64,000 nt of DNA from Mytilisepta virgata (GCA_028015205.1 CM051516.1:31510230-31574229); one strand, 5' to 3'; numbered from the stretch's first letter, positions 23,533 to 35,699 are shown. Notes: generated by a model from the letters alone, not told the origin. Program-made: numbers and translations.

Positions 23533-24083
23533 AAATGTTGTGAATTCAAACACAGTAATTGATGACCCTGTTGCGAAACATTTTTACACAGACTCGCTCA
23601 CTGTAGAACATTACATGGTTCAGGGGATAGAAAAGTTTTTTGGGGAAGGAAATCTATAGAAAGACCAAGAAAATTTATGGATTAATAAACTAAGGACATT
23701 AAAGCTGTATGGAATTAATACCAAAGATGTGACTGTTTCTAATTTTCCATCATTTGTATATCTATTGTCAAATTACAATGACGTCAGGTTAATAGTTTTT
23801 TCCATTTTTGTTGTTATGGTTTCAATACAAATATTAGACGTGTCGAAACAACACGAATGGCCCTGCCCACAAAAGTCCAAGGCCCGTAATTTCGACAAAA
23901 ATCAGCTAAGTGGAACGAAACCTAAACTCGATCTGTAACTCATCATGTCTGACTCACATACTAACAAGATTGCAACACATAGCCATATTTCCCCCGCCGC
24001 AGAGAGAAGTCGAAGCCCAACAAGATACAAAATTTGTATTATTGAAATGGTGGCACGGTATGGATGTAAACACATAATAAAAA

Positions 24084-24205
24084 CTAGAGGCTCTCAAGAG
24101 CCTGTGTCGCTCACCTGTATCTAATGTGATTTTGGAAATTATGTAAAATTACATAATGATTGAGACCAAGATTGGTTTAATTTGACACAGTATTTAAAAT
24201 TAATA
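24084..24205 (+). mobile_element. Family A left end, isolated by a family B insertion
   Basis: CTAGAGGCTCTCAAGAGCC and TCGCTCACCTGT form a good left end, but no family A units follow. Instead a different element (family B) occupies 24,206-27,307, after which a family A body and right end appear (27,430-28,476). One interrupted family A element is a possible reading. Confidence 0.55.
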
Positions 24206-24639
24206 AAATGCTCCGCTGGGCGCAGCTAGATACGACCGCAGATGTCGAACCCTGAATAGTTGGGGCAATTATGAACACAACATTCAAGCTTGATACAATA
24301 CTGAATTTGGATTGTGAATAAATATTTGACACAGCATAGGTTTCTGACACAGAATGAATGTTGTCTAGGAACTTAAAAATTTTTAATTTACCAATTCAAA
24401 CCATATCAGTATTATTTGTTTTTATATATAAATCAGAAATAACCAATTTAAAATTTAAAATTGGGCACACATATCAATTTCTTGCTATTGCGCAATACTG
24501 TGTAATTGAAAATTTCTTCAAATATTTGACACATAATAGGTTTCTGACACAGAATAACTGAAATCAAAGAACTTAAAATTGGTCATATGATTTGAATTTA
24601 TATTCAATTTTTTGCTTTTGTGTAATACAATATGCTGTG

Positions 24640-24925
24640 GAGAATTGCCCCCCCCCCCAAAAAAAAAATAATAATTTACCCCTTTTTTTAGCTTTTGTGC
24701 AATACACTATGAAGTTGCACATTGACCCCCCTCCCAAAAAAAAAAACAAAAAACAATAAAATTTATTGTAACCTCCCCCCCCTTTTTTTTGCTAAAAAAA
24801 ATTTGAAATTTTCTTTTTAATTTATGAAATATGAAATGAGAAAAAATTACCCCCTCCCCAATTTCTCATTTACCCCCCCCCCCCAAATTTTGTTTTCAAC
24901 CCCCCCCCCCCCCCCCCCCCCATTT
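24640..24925. repeat. Poly-C / A-rich low-complexity tracts
   Basis: Alternating CCCCCCC and AAAAAAA runs, ending in an uninterrupted C run of more than 20 bases near 24,899-24,920. It lies inside the family B element. Such homopolymers are error-prone in sequencing and may not have the exact length shown. Confidence 0.9.
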
Positions 24926-25200
24926 CTTTATACTTTGCAACCATAACAGCCCATTTAAATACACCATAACATATTAAAATAGAAAATGACATCATAGTCA
25001 TGGATGGCAAATTTTAAATATACATATTAAAAGCAGTTTAGATAAGATAAACAAAAAAGCTTCATCAGCACATTTTATATTGGCAAATTTCCAATGGAAT
25101 TTGTTAATAATAAAGTTTTGATAACAGGGCACACATATCAATTTCTTGCTATTGCGCAATACTGTGCAATTGAAAATTTCTTCAAATATTTGACACATAA

Positions 25201-26065
25201 TACCGTAATTACTCTAATTATTCGACGGCCTAATTATTGGACACTTTTGAAAATTCAAGGAAAATTGAATTTTTTGATAACTCTATTTTTTCGACGATTT
25301 CAAAATTGTCAAAGTTACGATTGTTGTTCTCAGGTGGTGACAGTCAGTAATTTTAACTTCTTAGGTAAGTTAATTACTTTCAGTCCTCATCGAGTGTTTA
25401 TTTCGTTTTTCTAAACCATTTAAACTATCTATCTTAATAAATCTGATTGAAACAAGATCGATTTTTAAGCAAATTTTATTGAATTTTTCCTACCTGGAAG
25501 TTTACTTTTGAAAAGAAATCCGAAACGAGTTCGGAACGGAATTGCGTATTCGTGTTTCTCAGAGAAATTAATTTAAAAATTTTGAAATGAAATCAATAAT
25601 GTTTTTACAAAACAGATCCTTTATCACTGTTAATAAGACATTTAAATGTAATAGTTATAATATGTTCTAAAAAGACGATGAGACTACAAACGTAACATGT
25701 GTTGTAAAAATCATTTGTGAGATGCTCCAAATCCAGATCGTAAAAATAATTTGTGAGATGTCCACATATTAGTCAACAACATGGCGGGTCGTTTGAAGTT
25801 TGCTACTGTTTTCGTCTTCAACATTCAATTAACTTAAAGGTACAAAAAGATAAATCATGAAAGCAAAATCAAATAACAATACCGCAAGTATGAACCATTA
25901 TTTTGATTGCATATTCTTAAAGTACATTGACCAGGTCGATCATATGAAGTCAAAAAATGACAACGATGTGGACGGAAATATGAAAACTCTATTTTTTCGA
26001 CACTTTTCCAATTTTCCTAAAAAATAGGTGTATTTTAGTGTCCAATAATTAGAGTAATTACGGTA
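25201..26065. mobile_element. TA-targeting MITE (Tc1/mariner-like), 861 bp
   Basis: The element is 25,203-26,063, ending CCGTAATTACTCTAATTATT on the left and its inverted form AATAATTAGAGTAATTACGG on the right, with TA on both sides. The duplicated family B sequence at 24,525-24,560 keeps the uninterrupted site GACACATAATAGGTTTCTGA, so the insertion and the TA duplication can be read directly. No transposase frame. A diverged relative is at 57,523-59,576. Confidence 0.9.
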
Positions 26066-27429
26066 GGTTTCTGACACAGAATAACTGAAATAAAGAACTT
26101 AGAATTGGTCATATGATTTGAATTTATATTCAATTTTTTGCTTTTGTGTAATACAATATGCTGTGGAGAATTGCCCCCCCACCCCAAAAAAAAAAAAATA
26201 ATTTACCCCCTTTTTAGCTTTAATTTTGGACCCCGATTTGGACCAACTTGAAAACTCGGCCCATAATAAAAAAACTAAGTACATGTTTAGATTCAGCATA
26301 TCAAAGAACTCAAAGAATTCAATTTTTGTTAAAATCGAACTAAGTTTAATTTTGGACCCTTTGGATCTTAATGTAGACCAATTTGAAAACGGGACCAAAA
26401 ATTAAGAATCTAAATGCACGGTTAGATTCGGCATATCAAAGAACCCCAATAGTTCAATTTTCGATGAAATCAAACAAAGTTTAATTTTGGACCCCGATTT
26501 GGACCAACTTGAAAACTGGGCCCATAATAAAAAAACTAAGTACATGTTTAGATTCAGCATATCAAAGAACTCAAAGAATTCAATTTTTGTTAAAATCAAA
26601 CTAAGTTTAATTTTGGACCCTTTGGACCTTAATGTAGACCAATTTGAAAACGGCACCAAAAATTAAGATCCTAAATGCACGGTTAGATTCGGCATATCAA
26701 AGAACCCCAATAGTTCAATTTTCAATGAAATCAAACAAAGTTTAATTTTGGACCCTTTTGGCCCCTAATTCCTAAACTGTTGGGACCAAAACTCCCAAAA
26801 TCAATCCCAACCTTCCTTTTGTGGTCATAAACCTTGTGTTTAAATTTCATAGATTTCTATTTACTTATACTAAAGTTATTGTGCAAAAACCAAGAAAAAT
26901 GCTTATTTTGGCCCTTTTTTAGCCCCTAATTCCTAAACTGTTGGGACCAAAACTCCCAAAAGCAATCCCAACCTTCCTTTTGTGGTCATAAACCTTGTGT
27001 TAAAATTTCATAGATTTCTATTTACTTATACTAGAGTTATTGTGCGAAAACCTAGAAAAATGCTTATTGGGCCCTTTTTTGGCCCCTGATTCTTAAACTG
27101 TTGGGATCAAAACTCCCAAAATCAATCCCAACCTTCCTTTTGTGGTCATAAACCTTGTGTTTAAATTTCATAGATTTCTATTAACTTATACTAAAGTTAT
27201 AGTGCGAAAACCAAATGTCTTCGGACGACGCCACAGACGACGGACGACGACGACGACGACGCCAACGTCATACCAATATACGACCGCAAAAATTTTGCGG
27301 TCGTATAAAAACAGGTCATCTTAGTGTAGTCTTACAATAGCTACTGAAGACATCTTATCATTATTATTTTTGAATATGTGGTCAAGTTGTGACCATTCAG
27401 AATTTTTTTTACAATTTTCTGATAGACTT

Positions 27430-28476
27430 CTAAAGATCTTGGATGATGGATCGGCAACAAAGTAACAACACTTGGTCAGCACCTCATAAGGAACATTCAT
27501 GCCATGTTTGGTTTCATTCCATTCAACGGTTCTCTAAAAGAAGTCATTTGTATGCATTTCCCATAGGGTCCTATGTTAAACTAAGTTCCCTGCTGGCGGC
27601 CATCTTGGATGATGGATCAGCTACAAAGTAACAACACTTGGTCAGCACTTCATAAGGAATATTCATGCCATGTTTGGTTTCATTCCATTAAGTGGGTCAC
27701 TAAAAGAAGTCATTTGTATGCATTTCCCATAGGGTTCTATGTTAAACTAAGTCCCCCGCTGGCGACCATCTTGGATTATGGTGGATCAGCTACAAAGTAA
27801 CAACACTTGGTCAGCTCCTCATAAGGAACATTCATGCCATGTTTGGTTTCATTCCATTCAACGGTTCTCTAAAAGAAGTCATTTGTATGCATTTCCCATA
27901 GGGTCCTATGTTAAACTAAGTCCCCCTCTGGCGCCCATCTTGGATGATGGATCGGCTACAAAGTAACAACACTTGGTCAGCACCTCATAAGGAACATTCA
28001 TGCCAAATTTAGTTTCAATCCATTCAGTGGTTCTCTAAAAGAAGTCATTTGTATGCATTTCCCATAGGGTCCTATGTTAAACTAAGTTCCCCGCTGGCGG
28101 CCATCTTGGATGATGGATCGGCTACAAAGTAACAACACTTGGTCAGCACCTCATAAGGAACATTCATGCCAGATTTAGTTTCATTCCATTCAGTGGTTCT
28201 CTAAAAGAAGTCATTTGTATGCATTTCCCATGGGGTCCTATGTTAAACTAAGTTCCCCGCTGGCGGCCATCTTGGATGATGGATCAGCTACAAAGTAACA
28301 ACACTTGGTCAGCACCTCATAAGGAACATTTATGCCATGTTTGGTTTCATTCCATTCAGTGGTTCTCTAGAAGAAGTTCAAAATGTAAAATGTTAACGAC
28401 GACGCCAGACGACGCCGGACGACGGACGCCAAGTGATGAGAAAAGCTCACTTGACCCTTTGGGTCAGGTGAGCTAA
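27430..28476 (+). mobile_element. Family A element body with ~168-bp regular units
   Basis: About 5.5 very similar units (AGTAACAACACTTGGTCAGC, CATTTCCCATAGGGTCC, TTGGATGATGGATC), starting near 27,440, 27,606, 27,773, 27,942, 28,108 and 28,272. The right end is AGCTCACTTGACCC...GGGTCAGGTGAGCTAA, a hairpin. Overlapping open frames of 60-66 codons, one per unit, are repeat-derived. The 120 bp before it hold nothing recognised. Confidence 0.78.
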
Positions 28477-28499
28477 AAATTGCAGTACAATACAACTAA

Positions 28500-29590
28500 A
28501 AATTTGCGTCAACAAAGTGTTCCTATAGTGTCAAAAACATTAAAGTCCCATAACTCCCGTAAAATTTGTCAAATCAAAATTGCGGTGCTATAGGATCAAG
28601 TACATGTGGTGACTAACAATCCTACAAAATTTGAACAAAATCCGATCAGCGGTCTCGGAGGATTTGCGTCCACAAAGTGTTCCTTTAGTGTCACATGCAC
28701 AAAAAGGTTAATGTCCCATAACTCCCGTAAAATGTGTCTAATAAAAATCGTGGTGCGATATGATCAAGAACATGTGGTGACTAACAACCGTACAAAATTT
28801 GAACAAAATCAGATCAGTGGTCTCAAAAATTGTCAAAAATTTGGGAAAGCATTTCAAACATTAGTCTGCTCATATACTTTCAGTCTCTATTTGGCAAAAA
28901 TAGAAAAAAATTAATTGAAATTTTGGATTTTATGGAAAATGGTTAGAGAAATTGATTGAAGGCTGAAAATATCACTAATCCGATGCAAGCTTTCAAAGAT
29001 CACAAAGAACCAAAGAAATATGCCAGTTTTAACAAAACATTAAGACAGTTGAGATTTTTGTTTTTTTTCCCTAAAAATGTGTGAGTCTTCCAAAGAAGAC
29101 ATGTGTCGCCTACGGACGTCAATTTTTACAAAAGATATTAAAATGTTCTAAAAATGAAATATATATGCACACCTTTGCATTAAGGTTAATGCACAGAGAA
29201 AGTTTCATCAAATTGCTTTGAGCGGTTATGGAGTAGTTAAGGATAGAAGTTTTGAACCTCCCCCTTTTATTTTCAAAAATGTCAATTTCATCAAATTCCC
29301 TTAAGCGGTTATGGAGTAGTTGAGGACAGAAGTTTTGACCCCCCCCCCTTTTTTTTTTTGCAAAAATGTCAATTTTTACAAAAAAAAAAAAATAAAAATT
29401 TTTCTAAAGATTAAATATATATACACACCTGTGCATTAGGGTTAATGCACAGAGAAAGTTTCATCAAATTCCTTTGAGCGGTTATGGAGTAGTTGAAGAT
29501 ACAAGTTTTGACCCCCCCCCTTTTTTTTCGCAAAAATTTCAATTTTTACAAAAAAAAATCTAAACAAACATCTTTAATTCAACCCCAATC
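28500..29590 (+). repeat. Tandem-repeat bodies related to family C and a third type
   Basis: At 28,500-28,880 two units contain TAGTGTCA, CCATAACTCCCGTAAAATTT and TGTGGTGACTAACAATCC, matching 47,990-48,360. At 29,060-29,580 three partial units contain TTAATGCACAGAGAAAGTTT and GCGGTTATGGAGTAGTT, separated by C/T runs. GTGAGTCTTCCAAAGAAGAC with ATGTGTCGCC before it resembles another hairpin-type left end. No coding potential. Confidence 0.6.
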
Positions 29591-29615
29591 ATAGACTTAT
29601 TGGTATTATTAAGAA

Positions 29616-31909
29616 CAAGAGGCTCACCAGAGCCTGTATCGCTCACCTGGAGTCTGGTTTTCATTGGACAATTAATCAACTATTTGACCAAGTTTGTTGC
29701 AATTGGTTCAATTGTCCAGGGAAAATTTGTTGAGGATTTATTTTTCATAAGGTTTAATGTTAAACTATGTTTCCTGATGGTGGTAGTCCTGGCAGGAAGT
29801 TAATAAAATTGACCAGGAATAAGGGTGAACCTTAAATAAATGTAATAGAACCTGACCTCAAATTACACAAACCAATAACTCCTAAATAGAATTTGGAAAT
29901 CCCTTCAAAATTTCAGGGTATGTAGATCTCAACATGGCAAACATTTTTCAATTTACATTTCACTTCTATCTCAAATAGTTTTGGAGATAAATGCAAAAAT
30001 GTTAAAATTTTGAAAATTTGACAAAAAAAGGGCAATAACTCCTAAATGGGTTTTGGGATTTCCTTTAAAATTTCAGGGTATGTAGATCTCAACATAACAA
30101 ACATTTTTCAAATTTACATTTCACTTCTATCTCAAATAGTTTTGGAAATAAATGATGAAAAATGTTAAATTTTGAAAATTTGACGAAAAAAGGGCAATAA
30201 CTCCTAAATGGGTTTTGGGATTTCCTTCAAAATTTCAGGTTAGGTAGATCTTGTCATGCTGATCAATTTTACCCCATCAGATTTTTTATATCTGTAACGG
30301 TTTTTAAGTTTTAAGCCAAAAACAACACATGCACCCCTATATTCTATTTTTAGCTACCACCACCATGTTTTATGTCAGATCAAAATAAATTGACGATCAT
30401 TTGTAGAGGACATGTCATAGATCATTCCTATTAAGTTTCAAACCAATCGCCCAGCGGTTTCAGAGAAGATTTTTGAATGAAAAAATTTTGAAAATTTGAC
30501 AAACTAGAAATAGAGATTCTGAGTGATTTAAATGCAGATTGTAAGTGGTCATCCATATTCTTACCTTTCAAGGGCAAAAAGACTGATACTTGATTTGAGT
30601 GTCATTGGAAAAGATAAGAACAAATGAGCAGGTAACCAGTTTGGGAAAAGGTTAAAACAATGAGTGCTGACCACAGCCAGTTTCAAAACTAATTTCACAA
30701 AAAATATATAAATATATACATCTAATGAAAGTTATTTTTAAGTACTATTGTATATTGAGGTAACATTGAATTTATATTTTAATAAATAGCCATTTAAAAA
30801 CAAATTTACACGCAATCAAAAGCTTTTTCATTTTCTACAGTTTGCCATCTATAAGGCATCAACAGTTATTTTGACATTTAAGGGACAAAACTTTAACTCC
30901 TAAAGGGCTCATTTAAACATTTTGCAAACTAAGGGAAATGCTGTGAAAATGGTCAATTTTGATGTTCTAAGGGGAATAACTCCTAAAAGGAATGATCATA
31001 CAACTTAATAAGTACAAATTTCAAAAAAAAAATCAAGAAAAAGGGCAATAACTCCTACATGGGTGGTTACATCTTCTTCAAAATTTCAAAGCAGGTAGAT
31101 CTTGAGGTGTTGAACACTTTAGCTTCCCATCAGAATTTTGATATCTGTCACCATTTTTGAGTTATTTGCAAAAAACTGCAATTTACCCCTATGTTCTATT
31201 TTTAGCCATGGCAGCCATGTTTTTTTACAAATCAAAAATTCGAAACGATAGTTTAGTAGCACTCATGCCAAGGAACAACTACACTAAGTTTGGTTGCAAT
31301 TAAACTTATGGTGTAAGAGGAGTTAACGATTTTATTACAATGAATAAAGACTGCAAAAATGGTCAATTTTGACGATCTAAGGGGAATAACTCCTAAAAGG
31401 AACGAACCTACAACTTCGATCCTGTTACAAATTTTGTAGATCTTTGTGTGCCAAACAATATGAAATTTAAATTTTTCAAATTTCCTTTATAGTATCCAAG
31501 ATATTGAGCTTAATAAGTGCAAAATTTGGAAAAAATGCAGAAAAAGGGCAATAACTCCTACATGGGTCGTTGGATCTTCTTCAAAATTTCAGGGCAGGTA
31601 GATCTTGAGGTGCTGAAAACTTTTACCCTATGCCAGAATTTTGATATCTGTTATGGTTTTTGAGTTATTTGCAAAAAACTGCAATTTACCCCTATGTTCT
31701 ATTTTTAGCCATGGCGGCCATGTTTTTTTACGAATCAAAAATCCAAACGATAGTTTTGTAGCACATATACCAATAAACAACTGTACAAAGTTTGGTTGCA
31801 ATTGGTCTTATGGTGTCAGAGGAGTTAACGTTTGAAAAAGTTTACGGACGGACGACGGACGCCAAGTGATGGCAATAGCTCACATGACCCTTCGGGTCTG
31901 GTGAGCTAA
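29616..31909 (+). mobile_element. Family A element, ~2.3 kb, with a different internal repeat
   Basis: Left end GAGGCTCACCAGAGCCTG and TCGCTCACCTGG. Right end AGTGATGGCAATAGCTCAC...CTGGTGAGCTAA, with CCCTTCGGG as the loop stem. The interior units differ from the other members (AAAAGGGCAATAACTCCTAA, AAATTTCAGGGTATGTAGAT, TACCCCTATGTTCTATTTTT). The same ends thus carry different cores. Confidence 0.78.
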
Positions 31910-32006
31910 AAAGTGCATGTTTAATGAAAAATAATGGATTATTTAAGGATTGACCATAATTCTTTTTCTATGATATGATGGACGAAAAAATTTGACCATT
32001 CAAATA

Positions 32007-32110
32007 ATAATAATAATAATATAATAATAATTCTTTATTTAAAGAGGGTTACACAGTTAGCTATAAAACTAATCTTCCCTGAGGCCCTCATGAAATACAA
32101 TGGGATATAA
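32007..32110 (-). mobile_element. Possible LINE 3' tail with (ATT)n, minus strand
   Basis: On the minus strand the sequence runs TGAGGGCCTCAGGGAAGATT, AACTGTGTAACCCTC, AATAAAG and then repeated ATT. This is how many metazoan non-LTR retrotransposons end. No upstream reverse-transcriptase frame is present, so it would be a strongly 5'-truncated copy. Confidence 0.4.
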
Positions 32111-32409
32111 AAAACAATTACGAAAAATCAAACAAACACACATATATGAATAAATGAAATAAAATATATAATTTTCAAAACAGGTAAAAATTACAAATTC
32201 ATATAGTATTGGCATGACGCATTATATCCAATATTTAATTATTTTAAATTGTGAGGTCAAAACCTCTCAACCCTTTCATCGAAAAGTCCTAGTTTACATT
32301 TGTTTGTGTTCACATTAAACTTAAATAAAAAAATCTACAAAAATGCACACAAAAAAAGAAAAATCCACTCTTGTAAAATACAAGGTACAATGTACTTAAA
32401 ATTATTATT

Positions 32410-33254
32410 ATGCTGTCATCCAAGAAGGCCGACAGAGCCGAACTTAGTTTAACATAGGAACCTATGGGAAATTTACTTAGATTTTCTTGTTTGAAACTAC
32501 TTGGCAGCAATGGTCCTTAGGTGGTCCTCATCCAGAATTGTATTTGATGACCCTGCCCGTCAACTAGATTTATTTCAAGCATTTAATTAGTTGGGTCCAC
32601 TTACATTATTTGAAGCCTTTTTTAAGGGTGTCAATCAAGGAAGGAAAAATAAATACGAAGATACCAAAACATAATCAGAGGCGAAATTACAAAGCCATGT
32701 CTAACAGAAAACTTAACAAGTACAACAAACAACAAACAACAAACAAACAACACAAGACAACAAACATACAAATGAGCAAAACAGAGTAATTTCATACATA
32801 AAAACATTTCAATTGGCTTGGTAGTTTCTGACAAGTAGACCCTTATGCAAATTTCACCATAGGATCCAATGTTAAACTTAGTCCGGCTGTGGCAGCCATC
32901 TTGAATTTCCGATCAGCACAAAAAAAACATATATTTTGTAGAGGATCATCCAAGGATCATTCATGTAACAAATCAATTCAATTGGCTCAGTAGCTTTTGA
33001 CAAGAAGAGCTTTGAAGATAAGTCCAATCACAATGAATTATCTGCCCCTGGTAGCCATGTTGAATATCCAATCGGCATAAAAATCATATCTTTTGTACAG
33101 AACTATCCAATTAACATCCCTGCCAAGTTTGGTTCAATTTTGACTGGTGGTTTCAGAGAAGAAGATGAAAATGTGAAATGTGGACGGACGGACAAACGAC
33201 GGATGCAAAGTGATGGCAAAAGCTCACATGGCCTTTTAGGCCAGGTAAGCTCAA
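32410..33254. mobile_element. Composite family A fragments in opposite orientations
   Basis: 32,410-32,560 is a family A unit on the minus strand (AACATAGGAACCTATGGGAA, CAGCAATGGTCCTTAG). 32,800-33,254 is on the plus strand and ends AGCTCACATGGCC...GGCCAGGTAAGCTC, a mutated right end. The stretch between (32,570-32,790) contains (CAAACAA)n-like sequence. A family D fragment follows at 33,260-33,490. Confidence 0.6.
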
Positions 33255-33614
33255 AAGTCAGGAAAGGTGTTATGTGTCAGAACAACACAAATGGCCCTGC
33301 CTACAAAAGTCCAAAGCCCGTAATTTTGGCAAAAATCAGCAGAGTGGAATGAAACCTAAACTTGATCTGTAACTCATCATGTCTGACTCACACACCAAAA
33401 ACAGCTCAATACCTGAAGGAGTTTTGAAAAAAGTCTGGAAAGGTGTTCATTGCAGAATGATGGAATGATGGAGGGTAAAACTATATAGCCCATAAAAATG
33501 TCACTGATGAAGGCAGTAGCACGGCCACAAGCTCGACCCTCATAAATAGCTTAGTGTTTTTTTTGTATAATACATGAAATTCATTGACTTTATATATATA
33601 TATATATAATTTAC

Positions 33615-33791
33615 CTGCGTACGTATGTTTTTTCTACAATGCTCTACCAATTTAAAATGTAAATAGTCAGCTAAGCTGTCATGATGTTGCTCCCTAAAGT
33701 ACATGCTAAATACTGACATGTCTTGCTGTGATACTATTACTGCAGCTGGTGTAGCACACCACAACAAAATTGATTTAGCTTCTGACAAGAT
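33615..33791 (-). CDS. RNF213: RNF213-like exon (codons 529-587)
   Basis: 177 bp, 59 codons, phase 0 to phase 0, acceptor TTATTTTAG/ATCTTG, donor CGCAG/GTAAAT followed at once by a (TA)n run. It encodes ILSEAKSILLWCATPAAVIV, MYFREQHHDSLADYLHFKLV and EHCRKNIRTQ. 'EAKSILL.CATP.AV' and 'RQ.H.SFADFL' are conserved RNF213 motifs. It joins the duplicated exon upstream and the VTTNSKLL exon downstream in phase 0. Confidence 0.9.
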
Positions 33792-35129
33792 CTAAAATAA
33801 AAATTAAATTGATTTAAATAATATAATTTTTTAAATGAAAATGAAGATGTAATTTCAGAACATATGCGAGTGATATTAATAATAATTACATATTCCTGGT
33901 CTTTGAACTTAATATGAAAAACAGACATTAATTACTTTCTTTAATTCAATCAATATTGACATGTCTTATGAAATGGTAAAAGCAAAACAATATTTTTATG
34001 GGCCATGAAAGGACACCAGTCAATGAAAACACAAATTTCCAAGAAAATCAATTTCTCAAATATTTATAAAACAAAAGCAATTCAACTCCCTTTGTGTGTA
34101 AATTTTCAAATACATCAATGCAAATTACATGGGTGAAGGAACAGAATATGCAATAATTTGGAAATCTGGAAGAATCGAATATTTCTAAAATAGTTTATAT
34201 AGGAATATATAGACTAAAATGGTCAAAATCTGGAAATCGGACAAATTCCAGAAAACTTTCATGCATAAAAAACAAAAAGAATATTAACATTATAAAATCA
34301 ATAAATCTCTAGTGAGAAAGCTAACATACCCCATGCCCCCACATAAATTGACCAGCCTATAGTGACTTGCTGGCACACTGCCTTTTCTATTTACTTCTTT
34401 CCCTCTTTGTGCAGGATCTTAAAATTTGATATTTTTGCTAGTTCCCCTTCCAAACAAAAAATTGGTTCCTCATTACACTTATATATTTTTCTGATAATTA
34501 AATTAATAAGAGTTAGATATAATAAACAAAAATTGAAGGCTCTATTCAGGTGACAAAAATTTTGAAAAAACCCTCAAGAAAACATTTGATCTCCTTTTCA
34601 GATTTTCTTGAAAAGGCCAATTAGGGTCAATAGATTACCTTCCCCATCTGCCCTCGAACATTAGGCTGTCCAATATCTTTATATTTTTCAAGAATGCAAT
34701 ATCTGGAACTTTTTTGTGTTCATTTCCAGTAACATTATTTATTAATACATTGTGTTCTGTCTGGTTAATGTTTTCCCTATCACACATGTTGCTGGCCAAT
34801 ATGAACACTGGTGAAAGAAAGGATGATATGAACACAATTTTTTATGATACAAAAAATTTATTTAAGGTCTCTGCAGACAGCAAAAAATTTCTGCTCACAT
34901 TTGCCCTACCAAACATGAAAAATTATAAATGAAAAATAAATTCTCCCCATTTTAGACAGTGTGAATGATAATCTCTAAATTAAAATGAACTGGTCTAATT
35001 GATCTCATCTCAGATAATGGAGATCGAACATAAAGGCACTATCCCGGCAACAAGATTTAATACAATATATTGGCTTGTCCATTAAATATTTTCTGCAGAC
35101 ATACATGTGTTCTTATGTGTCAGTAAAAA
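33792..35129. other. Intron without recognised features
   Basis: AT-rich intron between two RNF213-like exons. No repeat family of the window, no open frame with a motif, and no further exon needed by the phase. Some hints of local doubling (TTTTTTATGATACAAAAAAT, GCAAAAAATTT) only. Confidence 0.5.
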
Positions 35130-35665
35130 CTTACCTCCCCTTCAATCTCTGGTATGGCTTGTTCATCATGTTTTTCTTCTGAAATACATGTAGCATTATG
35201 GTAGCACTGTGTCAGCATATTATCCCATACAAACTTACCTCCCCTTCAATCTGTTCTATGGTTTGTTCATCACATTTTTTCTCCTGACATACATGCAGTA
35301 TGATACCCGGGTATGATAGCAGCACATGTGTCATCATGGTATCCCATACGCACTTACCTCCCTTTCAATCTGTGGTAAAATATTAGCTTCTTCATCACAT
35401 TTTTTCTCTTGACATACATGTAGTATGATAGCAGCACATGTCGACATGGTATCATATACAGACTTACCTCCCTTTCAATCTGTGGTATAGCTTGTTCATC
35501 ACATTTTTTCTCCTGACATACATGAAGTATGATACAGCACATGTGTCGGCATGGTATCCCATACACACTTACCTCCCTTTCAATCTGTGGTATAGCTTGT
35601 TCATCACATTTTTTCTCCTGACATACATGTAGTATGATAGCAGCACATGTGTCATCATGGTATCC
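35130..35665. repeat. Five tandem copies of an RNF213 exon 3' end plus donor
   Basis: The last part of the exon at 35,573-35,699 and its GTAAGT donor are repeated downstream in the intron. Copies end (last exon-like base) at 35,573, 35,468, 35,358, 35,239 and 35,135, giving spacings of 105, 110, 119 and 104 bp. Each keeps GTCAG/GAGAAAAAATGTGATGAA-like sequence followed by GAG/GTAAGT. The first extra copy is 105 bp away, in frame and open. The third has shifted frame and stops near its donor. Divergence rises away from the exon, so this array is older or less homogenised than the one at 8,586. Confidence 0.9.
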
Positions 35666-35699
35666 AATAAAAGTATCTCCAATCTTTCTTTTATCTCTC
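35573..35699 (-). CDS. RNF213: RNF213-like exon whose 3' end is tandemly duplicated (codons 486-528)
   Basis: 127 bp, acceptor TTATCGAAG/GAGAGA, donor AGGGAG/GTAAGT, phase 2 to phase 0. It encodes DKRKIGDTFIGYHDDTCAA, then IILHVCQEKKCDEQ and AIPQIERE. 'FIGYH.D.CA' identifies the family. A shift of the acceptor to the next AG would create a stop, which fixes the start. The last ~90 bp plus the GTAAGT donor recur four more times downstream in the intron (see the repeat at 35,130-35,665). The copy chosen as the exon is the only one joined to the unique 5' part. Confidence 0.88.

Larger units (their letters stand above)
24206..27307 (+). mobile_element. Family B tandem-repeat-containing element with 31-nt terminal palindrome
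   Basis: The left side has CTCCGCTGGGCGCAGC and TACGACCGCA. The right end has GACGACGACGACGACGCC followed by a perfect palindrome at 27,277-27,307 (arms TATACGACCGCAAAA and its complement around one A). Inside are two copies of a ~220-bp segment (24,463-24,680 and 25,128 onward, the second split by a TA MITE), a ~260-bp tandem at 26,220-26,770 (TTTAATTTTGGACCC, TTCGGCATATCAAAGAACCC), and about 2.5 units of ~180 bp at 26,765-27,210 (CCTAAACTGTTGGGACC). No transposase. Probably a Helitron-related non-autonomous family. Confidence 0.65.

Noticed and set aside
24899..24920. Long C run as a regulatory G-quadruplex-type element
   Set aside because: It is a homopolymer in a low-complexity repeat with similar runs at 29,340 and 29,510; sequencing slippage is likely and nothing links it to a promoter.
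26099..26659. Two similar minus-strand frames (99 and 85 codons)
   Set aside because: They are the ~260-bp tandem repeat of family B read in reverse, without known motifs.
27443..28476. Series of 62-66-codon plus-strand frames
   Set aside because: One per ~168-bp family A unit; repetition of a non-coding unit explains them.
35354..35566. Extra RNF213 exon at each tandem copy
   Set aside because: Only the copy at 35,573-35,699 is joined to the unique 5' part and gives the right phase. The others may be alternative donors but are not needed for the protein.
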